From positions 1 through 9,376 of the forward strand of contig JAJPYU010000288.1 in assembly GCA_021204765.1 (NCBI GenBank): a stretch of DNA of 9,376 bases, in the 5' to 3' direction. This DNA comes from Clostridiales bacterium (GTDB lineage Bacteria; Bacillota; Clostridia; Lachnospirales; Lachnospiraceae). The notes beneath the pieces are model-generated. The model had not been told where the DNA came from and searched no databases. It saw only the letters and a list, made by a program, of their open reading frames with translations. Position 1 is the stretch's first letter. The number at the start of each line of letters is the position of its first letter. Both the position numbers and the translations under genes were made by a program. This document shows, in pieces, positions 1 through 4,712 of this stretch.

Positions 1-1
1 G

Positions 2-103
2 GCCGATCACATAGTGCCTTGGAGCAGAGGCGGCAAGACAGTGCCGGACAACTGCCAGATGCTTTGCCGGGATTGTAATCTGAGAAAAGGGGCGCAGGAG
101 TAA
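2..103 (+). CDS. HNH endonuclease, C-terminal end (5' part outside window)
   Basis: The open frame runs in from the left edge and ends at TAA 101-103, giving 33 residues. It reads ADHIVPWSRGGKT, then DNCQMLCRDCN and LRKG. This is the C-terminal half of an HNH nuclease domain: the His of the metal site (DHI), the Asn of the second position (DNCQ), and the CxxC zinc knuckle (LCRDC) followed by the N-x-x-K helix. HNH nucleases cut DNA with a beta-beta-alpha-metal fold. With only the last 33 residues visible I cannot say whether this is a restriction enzyme, a phage packaging-associated HNH protein or a homing-type nuclease. The GIY-YIG nuclease gene follows on the same strand after 55 nt, so the two may be co-transcribed. 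The domain call is firm; the biological role is open. Confidence 0.85.
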   Translation, partial: ADHIVPWSRGGKTVPDNCQMLCRDCNLRKGAQE

Positions 104-158
104 ATCTTTTTATATGACTGGGCAATAGTGTGGAGACTTTTTTGAGGAGGCAGCATAA

Positions 159-1022
159 ATGGCTTACGGAAAAACAGTAGAGTTATTTCTCGTAAATGGT
201 ACGGCGGACAGCCTGATTACGGCAGAATTGTCTAATTGGAATGGAAAGGCATTAAAAATCCCTCGTATAGAATTGAGTGCCTGTGATCGTAAGGATTTAT
301 ATCAGCCTGGCGTTTATTTCCTGTTTTGCAAAAAAGATGATGGAACGGATTCTGTTTATATAGGAGAGGCTGAAAATGTGAAGGAGCGGTTACTGCAGCA
401 TCTTCGTGACTATCAGTCTGAAAAAGAAGAGTATTATTGGAATACGGCTGTTATCTTTGTGGGACGAGACTTGAATAAGGCTCATATTCGTTATCTTGAA
501 AATAAACTCGTTGATATAGCAAGAGCCAGTAAGCGATATGAGGTTCTCACAAAAAATACTTACCGAAATACCGTGTTGAAAGAATCACAAGAAGCGGTAA
601 TGTGGGAATTCATCGATAATGTGAAGATACTCATTAATGCACTTGGTTATAAAGTGCTGGAGCCAGTCTTGCAGCAAACATCGAATAATTCCGTGACTAT
701 CGATGATGAAACATTTTATATTACGGTTGGCAGTGCTGTTGCTACGGGAAAGGTTACATCGGAGGGATTTGTTGTCTTAAAGGGAACAAAAATCAATGAA
801 AAGACGAGTGCCGCATCATTAAGCCCGGGAATGACTAAACTTCGTGAGAAAATTATTTCCAGTGATAAAGTGAATGAATTTACAACGACTGAAGACATTC
901 TTTTTTCGAGTTCGTCCGCAGCAGCAGATTTTGTTTTTGGGTATAGCGTAAGTGGACCTAAGTCCTGGAAAACAAAGGATGGCCGCTCATTGAAAGAGAT
1001 TGAAGCCAGATCATCAAGCTGA
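159..1022 (+). CDS. GIY-YIG nuclease family protein with C-terminal DUF4357-like domain
   Basis: The 287-residue protein starts at ATG 159, with AGGAGG at 145-150 (8-nt spacing). Residues about 49-130 form a GIY-YIG nuclease domain: GVYFLF at 51-56 for the GIY strand, VYIGEAENVKERL at 66-78 for the YIG strand plus the conserved Arg helix, and YLENKLVDIA around 112-121 with the probable metal-binding Glu (E114). After a linker, residues about 185-284 match the DUF4357 pattern: GFVVLKGTKI, then FSSSSAAADFVFGYSVSGP and SWKTKDGRSL. Members with this architecture are usually annotated only as GIY-YIG nuclease family proteins; some occur in restriction or defence contexts, but the substrate is not established. 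The domains look intact. The preceding gene encodes an HNH nuclease, so this may be a two-nuclease cassette. It is more AT-rich than the replication genes at the right end of the window. Domain call confident; defence role inferred. Confidence 0.9.
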   Translation: MAYGKTVELFLVNGTADSLITAELSNWNGKALKIPRIELSACDRKDLYQPGVYFLFCKKDDGTDSVYIGEAENVKERLLQHLRDYQSEKEEYYWNTAVIFVGRDLNKAHIRYLENKLVDIARASKRYEVLTKNTYRNTVLKESQEAVMWEFIDNVKILINALGYKVLEPVLQQTSNNSVTIDDETFYITVGSAVATGKVTSEGFVVLKGTKINEKTSAASLSPGMTKLREKIISSDKVNEFTTTEDILFSSSSAAADFVFGYSVSGPKSWKTKDGRSLKEIEARSSS

Positions 1023-1045
1023 GAAATCAGAATAGCTCTACCATG

Positions 1046-1073
1046 AGCCAGGGAGAAAAATCTCTCCCTGGCT
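1046..1073. terminator. Hairpin terminator between convergent genes
   Basis: Perfect 11-bp inverted repeat AGCCAGGGAGA (1046-1056) and TCTCCCTGGCT (1063-1073) with a 6-nt loop. It lies between the stop of the GIY-YIG gene (1022) and the stop of the opposite-strand regulator gene (1087). The position suggests a bidirectional terminator. The T-tract is weak on both sides (TTAATTGCTCTT on +), so efficiency is uncertain. Confidence 0.55.
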
Positions 1074-1086
1074 TAATTGCTCTTAA

Positions 1087-1782
1087 TCAATCCACGGTTT
1101 GCAAAAATTCCTCAAGCAGGTCGCGAAGCACTTTCACTTGACTGTTGATGGTACTGTCAGATTTATTAAGCCTTTCGCAGGCTTCAACCTGAGAATAGCC
1201 TTGTGTAAGAAGTTTGGCAAGCTCAGCATAACGAGGCTTGATCATCTTGACATAGTCAATGTACTCCTCACAGAGCATCTCATACTTCCATGCCTCAAGA
1301 TAGCCGGTAGGGGCTTCGGGTTCGTAGTCCACTGGATCTCCAAATCTGTCATAGCCCGAGAGGTCGCAGAAAAGGATTGAACGGCCAGCCCGATTAAATG
1401 ACTGGAATTGATGGCAGTCCGTACATCTGTTTTCCAGATTTTTGGGTTCTGAACCATCCTCAACATAAGCGGGGTTAGGAAGCTGGCGCGGGCAGGTAAT
1501 TGCCCGACCATGACCATCGCTGATGATACAGCGATTATCCAGCCTAGCTCTTTCCTGCTCGTGAAGTTCTTCCCTAGACAGGTCGTGGTACTCTTCCTCG
1601 GAGACGGGTATGAATACCGCTTTGAATGTCCGGCATCCAAGCCTCGCCATTCCCACCTGATAGTTCTCGTGCTCAATGAGTTCCCTGAAATCTTTCTCGG
1701 TTTCAGGAGTCAGTTCCATGGGAAAATAATACTCAATTTCACCGGTTTTTGTGTTTACCCTAACATTCTTCAGATTTGCCAT
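1087..1782 (-). CDS. Cys-rich helix-turn-helix protein, probable phage/mobile-element transcription regulator
   Basis: I chose the ATG at 1782 (231 aa, MANLKNVRVNTKTGEIEYY) because GGAGG sits 8 nt upstream; the ATG at 1797, five codons earlier, has no ribosome binding site and itself overlaps that GGAGG. Residues 1-80 are acidic and unassigned. Residues 85-139 carry Cys at 85, 97, 120, 123 (NRCTDC) and 139 (LFCDL), a likely zinc-binding region. The C-terminal 45 residues (AELAKLLTQGYSQVEACERL, then KSDSTINSQVKVL) read as a helix-turn-helix of the sigma region 4/LuxR type. Proteins with a Cys-rich centre and a sigma-like HTH occur in Firmicutes phages and integrative elements, sometimes as late-gene regulators; assignment to that group is from memory of the pattern. 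It is divergent from the NACHT gene, so it may control that gene or itself through the shared intergenic region. Specific function unknown. Confidence 0.75.
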   Translation of the reverse strand: MANLKNVRVNTKTGEIEYYFPMELTPETEKDFRELIEHENYQVGMARLGCRTFKAVFIPVSEEEYHDLSREELHEQERARLDNRCIISDGHGRAITCPRQLPNPAYVEDGSEPKNLENRCTDCHQFQSFNRAGRSILFCDLSGYDRFGDPVDYEPEAPTGYLEAWKYEMLCEEYIDYVKMIKPRYAELAKLLTQGYSQVEACERLNKSDSTINSQVKVLRDLLEEFLQTVD

Positions 1783-1861
1783 TTCGATTTCCTCCATTGA
1801 TTGGCGTTGGAGGAAATCCCGGCAAATAAGACCATATTAAGTTGTATTTGATCAAAGCCAT
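1760..1861 (-). CDS. Possible 33-codon leader ORF overlapping the regulator start
   Basis: ATG at 1861 is preceded by GGAGG (10-nt spacing) and opens a frame beginning MALIKYNLIWSYL, followed by PGFPPTP, ending at TAG 1760-1762, which is 20 nt inside the regulator gene and in a different frame. It passes right through the 11-bp inverted repeat that contains the regulator's ribosome binding site. The peptide resembles nothing I know. The argument for it is its position and ribosome binding site, not homology; it could be chance. If translated, the ribosome would open the hairpin and could couple translation to the regulator. Confidence 0.35.
   Translation of the reverse strand: MALIKYNLIWSYLPGFPPTPINGGNRNGKSEEC
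1786..1818 (-). promoter_or_regulatory. Inverted repeat sequestering the regulator ribosome binding site
   Basis: A perfect 11-bp inverted repeat, GATTTCCTCCA (1786-1796) and TGGAGGAAATC (1808-1818), with an 11-nt spacer. In the minus-strand mRNA the 3' arm contains GGAGG, the ribosome binding site of the ATG at 1782, and the 5' arm contains the complementary CCTCC. Folding would hide the ribosome binding site. It could alternatively be a protein operator at DNA level. The repeat is directly visible; its function is inferred. Confidence 0.6.
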
Positions 1862-2021
1862 TTTTGGATTGCCTCCATCTGGTTTTGATCAGCTGCTTGT
1901 TAGACTGACTAATGAATAAGTTTCCCATCCCGAGAGCAACAAGCAGCCCGCGTCCGGGCACCCTCGTTCAGGGAGAAACAGTTTAATGTCATGTTCCGGA
2001 CAAAAATCGTATGGTACACGA

Positions 2022-2054
2022 TGTTGTATGATCAATAGTGGGGGTAATACAACA
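2022..2054. repeat. Inverted repeat TGTTGTAT / ATACAACA
   Basis: Perfect 8-bp arms at 2022-2029 and 2047-2054 with a 17-nt spacer. A further TGTTGT lies at 2066-2071 and forms a second inverted pair with ACAACA at 2049-2054. Spacing is compatible with dimeric repressor sites upstream of the TATAAT promoter, but no regulator is identified. Confidence 0.45.
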
Positions 2055-2067
2055 TATTGATAATCTG

Positions 2068-2096
2068 TTGTGTTTTTTACAACCCTGCGGTATAAT
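2068..2096 (+). promoter_or_regulatory. Candidate sigma-70/SigA promoter with consensus -10
   Basis: TATAAT at 2091-2096 is an exact -10 hexamer, with TTGTGT at 2068-2073 as a weak -35 (17-nt spacing). Transcription would start near 2103 and run to the NACHT gene through about 200 nt of leader. The -35 overlaps an ATCTGTT half-site (2063-2069) and a full palindrome containing the same half-site lies at the expected start, consistent with repression. Confidence 0.5.
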
Positions 2097-2105
2097 ACCG
2101 GAAAG

Positions 2106-2120
2106 AACAGATTATCTGTT
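2106..2120. promoter_or_regulatory. Operator-like palindrome AACAGATTATCTGTT
   Basis: Perfect 7-bp inverted repeat around one central base, located about 10 nt after the TATAAT box, where a bound repressor would block initiation. A second ATCTGTT half-site occurs at 2063-2069 over the -35. The form is typical of a dimeric HTH repressor site; the binding protein is unknown. Confidence 0.5.
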
Positions 2121-2150
2121 TTGCAATATACGATTTGATTGGTGGATGAT

Positions 2151-2240
2151 ATGGGATTGGCCTTATCCCTTATTCATTCTACAAATATTTTAGTAGGAAT
2201 GGGCACGGATGTCGTTGACACGTTAATGTACAAAGAATAG
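2151..2240 (+). CDS. Possible 29-codon leader ORF upstream of the NACHT gene
   Basis: ATG at 2151 has only a weak GGTGGA ribosome site (2141-2146) and opens a frame starting MGLALSLIHSTNILVGMG, ending at TAG 2238-2240. It would be on a transcript from the TATAAT promoter, but not on one from the TTGACA promoter at 2215. No homology recognised and possibly random; listed because it is the only start with a purine-rich site in the leader. Confidence 0.2.
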   Translation: MGLALSLIHSTNILVGMGTDVVDTLMYKE

Positions 2241-2243
2241 ACA
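2215..2243 (+). promoter_or_regulatory. Candidate proximal promoter of the NACHT gene
   Basis: TTGACA at 2215-2220 is an exact -35 hexamer, but the hexamer at 17-nt spacing, TAGACA (2238-2243), is a poor -10. It lies about 65 nt upstream of the GTG start and overlaps the first of three TGTACAAA boxes. The weak -10 may mean activator dependence, or that this is not a promoter. Confidence 0.35.
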
Positions 2244-2274
2244 TTTTGTGTACAAAACACATATTTTTTGTACA
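2227..2274. repeat. Cluster of three TGTACAAA boxes before the NACHT gene
   Basis: The octamer TGTACAAA occurs at 2227-2234 and 2249-2256 on the + strand (22-nt period, two helical turns) and inverted as TTTGTACA at 2267-2274. All three fall within 48 bp between the TTGACA hexamer and the ribosome binding site. Repeated, phased and oppositely oriented boxes next to a gene are typical of operators. The binding factor is unknown. Confidence 0.55.
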
Positions 2275-2306
2275 GATAGAATTTTTGCCACAAGGAGGGT
2301 TTGATT

Positions 2307-4646
2307 GTGAACTTCAGTGAGTTTTGTAATAATTTTTATGCTGATAATAGGGATCTGCGTGGGATAAGGAAAATATCCAGTCAGGGTGCATTGGCGGCAT
2401 TTTTCATTGAGACAGCACTTGGATATGAAGAAGGTCGTGAACTGGAGCGCAGCATTTCTGCAACCACTAAATGGTTCACTGGCGAACGTAATGTGGCGGG
2501 TGAATTTTGGGTAGATATGAAAAAACAATTCGATAAAGACCACTTTTTTGATACGCTGTTAAAAGAGATAAATGACAGCGCATTATCACGGATATCGAGA
2601 AAATTTGGAATATCAACTCCTGTTGGAGAGGAAGTGGACAAACTTGCCATTGTTTACGCTGTTACAGAACAGTTTAATAGTATGATAGAGGGAAATGGAG
2701 AAGCTGACAATATTGTTCCAATGGTCTATAAGGAAAAGAAGAACACGAAAGAATTCTCTGAATATATAGAGAAATCATATAACAAATATTCAAAGTTAAA
2801 GACTCTACTCTATACTTCCGAGGAAAGACCATTTGACGAATTTTTTGTTTGTAACCAGGTCTGCTATACACCGCATAAAAATTATAGATCCAAGAAAGAT
2901 GAAGTTATTGAAAATGTTACATTGGAAGACCTAGCTGTGATTTCACCTTGTGTGTTGCTTGTAGGTATGGGAGGTATAGGTAAATCCATGATGATGCGGC
3001 ATTTATTTTTAGTGTCGAATCAGGCCTATAACAATAATGGAAAGATTCCCATTTTAGTAACTTTGAGGGAATTTGGCATGGAAAACAGCGAATTGTTCGA
3101 AATTATAGTTGATTCGGTACATCGTTTTGAAGAGGATTTTACAGAAGCAAAATTAAGACACTTGCTGGCAGCTGGAAAATGTCAGTTACTGCTGGACGGT
3201 CTTGATGAAATAAAAATAGAAAGTGTCGGTGACTTTCAGCATCAGTTAGAATTATTAATTGATATGTATCCAAACAACCAATATGTTATGTCAACCAGGA
3301 TGTATTCAAATTTTGTGGAACTGTCCAGGTTTAAGACTATGTGGGTTTTGCCTTTTGAAAGAGAGCAGTCCTTGGAACTCATAGATAAACTCGTTTTTTG
3401 CCCGGAGAGTCCACAATTAAAAGACAAGTTCCGTACCCTTTTGGAGGAGGAACTATTTAAAACGCACGAGGAATTTGTTACAAATCCGTTATTGTTGACA
3501 TTAATGCTTATGAATTATAGATTCTTTGCTGAGGTGCCAGAGAAAAAATATCTTTTTTATGAGCAGGCATATCAAACATTACTTCAAAGGCATGATGCGA
3601 GTAAACTCGCTTATAAGAGGGTATTTCACAGCGTTAGGGATACATCTGACTTTACTAAGGTATTTAGTGAGTTTTGCGCTAAATCTTACCGGAAAAAGGA
3701 TTATGAATTTGACAGGGCAAAATTTGACAAGTACTTTGAGGGATTGCAGTCGAAAAAAAGACTTAATCTTGCGGAAATGACATCAGATAATTTCTTGTTT
3801 GATGTCTGTAATAGTGCTTGCCTAATGTATGAAGAGGGGAATGCGTTTCATTTCCTACATAGGTCATTTCAGGAGTATTTCTTTGCCGAATATTACTCAA
3901 GACAGGATGATAATACATTATTAAGACTTGGTGACTATATGGATAGATATTCTAGAAGTCGTTTTGATGAAAGTGACGCTATGGAAATGCTGTATGATCT
4001 GGCACCGGAAAAAGTCGAAAAGTTTATATTTATGCCGTATTTAGAGAAAATTTTTGGGGGTAATGATAAAAAAGAAGAATTCTGGAGATTCCTTGATATA
4101 GGATTTAAGAGTTGGTCGTATGTTGCTCCTAATCCTACACTCGAGGATAAATATACAAATTCGGAAAGTGTGCATCATTATAATCATGATAGTTATCCAG
4201 ATTCGGATATTATGGATTTGATTTTGCGGATTTACGGTGGGCCAAATAGTTTTTCGGTGGATGCTGATATGTCTCAATTTATATACCCTGAATTTATAAC
4301 GCAGGTTATTTTGGGTAGAAAGTATGGCCATAGTAGCAAAGGGGATTTATATACTCCATCATATATAGTTGAAAAAGAGGCTCTCAGTGATACAAGATTT
4401 GTAGAGTCAGTTGCAAAACGGCACAAAATGGCTGCATATGAGGATGGTAAACTGGTAGAGTTTGCACATGTTTATCGATTCGATTTCGAACTTGTTTTTT
4501 CTGAGCCAGACAAATATCAGGACATTCAGGAGTTGTTAAATGGTGAGTGCTGTACGGCAAATGATTTATATATCGCCGTAAAAGAATACTATGAGCATTT
4601 AAAGATATCCATTGAGGAGCAGGAGTACATGGACGATGATTTTTAA
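2307..4646 (+). CDS. NACHT-domain NTPase, probable bacterial NLR-like anti-phage protein
   Basis: I chose GTG 2307 (779 aa) because AGGAGGG at 2293-2299 lies 7 nt upstream; the TTG at 2301 is too close to it. Residues 1-200 are mainly helical and unassigned. The NACHT NTPase follows: Walker A GMGGIGKS (220-227), Walker B LLLDGLDEI (294-302) with the small residue and second acidic pair typical of NACHT rather than AAA or AP-ATPase domains, sensor STR (329-331), NPLLLTLML near 393-401, and the winged-helix motif FHFLHRSFQEYFFAEYY (514-530). The last 250 residues show no leucine-rich or other obvious repeats. Bacterial NACHT proteins of this size are known to protect against phages by sensing infection and triggering growth arrest or death; that role is inferred here. 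The gene is AT-rich compared with the adjoining replication operon and stands alone on its strand with its own terminator, like a cargo gene. All key NTPase residues are present. Confidence 0.9.
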   Translation: MNFSEFCNNFYADNRDLRGIRKISSQGALAAFFIETALGYEEGRELERSISATTKWFTGERNVAGEFWVDMKKQFDKDHFFDTLLKEINDSALSRISRKFGISTPVGEEVDKLAIVYAVTEQFNSMIEGNGEADNIVPMVYKEKKNTKEFSEYIEKSYNKYSKLKTLLYTSEERPFDEFFVCNQVCYTPHKNYRSKKDEVIENVTLEDLAVISPCVLLVGMGGIGKSMMMRHLFLVSNQAYNNNGKIPILVTLREFGMENSELFEIIVDSVHRFEEDFTEAKLRHLLAAGKCQLLLDGLDEIKIESVGDFQHQLELLIDMYPNNQYVMSTRMYSNFVELSRFKTMWVLPFEREQSLELIDKLVFCPESPQLKDKFRTLLEEELFKTHEEFVTNPLLLTLMLMNYRFFAEVPEKKYLFYEQAYQTLLQRHDASKLAYKRVFHSVRDTSDFTKVFSEFCAKSYRKKDYEFDRAKFDKYFEGLQSKKRLNLAEMTSDNFLFDVCNSACLMYEEGNAFHFLHRSFQEYFFAEYYSRQDDNTLLRLGDYMDRYSRSRFDESDAMEMLYDLAPEKVEKFIFMPYLEKIFGGNDKKEEFWRFLDIGFKSWSYVAPNPTLEDKYTNSESVHHYNHDSYPDSDIMDLILRIYGGPNSFSVDADMSQFIYPEFITQVILGRKYGHSSKGDLYTPSYIVEKEALSDTRFVESVAKRHKMAAYEDGKLVEFAHVYRFDFELVFSEPDKYQDIQELLNGECCTANDLYIAVKEYYEHLKISIEEQEYMDDDF

Positions 4647-4678
4647 GATTTCTTGAGTCTCTAGTAGCGTCTGGGTTT

Positions 4679-4712
4679 GCGGTACCTATCTAAATGATAA
4701 GTACCGCTTTTT
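4679..4712 (+). terminator. Intrinsic terminator of the NACHT gene
   Basis: GCGGTACCTATC (4679-4690) pairs with GATAAGTACCGC (4696-4707), 11 of 12 positions, over a 5-nt loop, and is followed by TTTTT (4708-4712). This is a good + strand Rho-independent terminator 33 nt after the NACHT stop. The last T is also the final base of the convergent polymerase gene. There is no T-run in the minus direction, so it should not stop the replication operon. Confidence 0.85.

Larger units (their letters stand above)
1798..2306. other. Intergenic region between divergent regulator and NACHT genes
   Basis: About 0.5 kb with no convincing sizeable gene. Contents from left to right: the uORF and hairpin leader of the regulator; an imperfect inverted repeat TGATCAAAGCC / GGTTTTGATCA (1849-1859, 1881-1891); an inverted repeat GCTGCTTGTT / AACAAGCAGC (1892-1901, 1938-1947); TGTTGTAT / ATACAACA (2022-2029, 2047-2054); a consensus TATAAT at 2091; a palindrome at 2106-2120; a short ORF at 2151-2240; TTGACA at 2215; and three TGTACAAA boxes (2227-2274). 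This density suggests control of both flanking genes. No clear sigma-70 promoter for the minus-strand gene could be picked out. Confidence 0.7.

Noticed and set aside
1242..1676. 144-codon minus-strand frame inside the regulator gene
   Set aside because: Alternate frame of the regulator, which has the better start, HTH and cysteine pattern.
1770..1961. 63-codon minus-strand frame overlapping the regulator start
   Set aside because: GTG start without a properly spaced ribosome site, no recognisable sequence, and it overlaps the better supported 33-codon uORF and the regulator in other frames.
1890..1975. Possible riboswitch or tRNA-like fold in the GC-rich patch near 1930-1965
   Set aside because: No conserved riboswitch core or tRNA cloverleaf elements could be traced; only simple inverted repeats are seen.
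1800..2300. CRISPR array or attachment site in the repeat-rich intergenic DNA
   Set aside because: Repeats are short (8-11 bp), unevenly spaced and of several different kinds; no uniform repeat-spacer unit and no integrase or tRNA end nearby.
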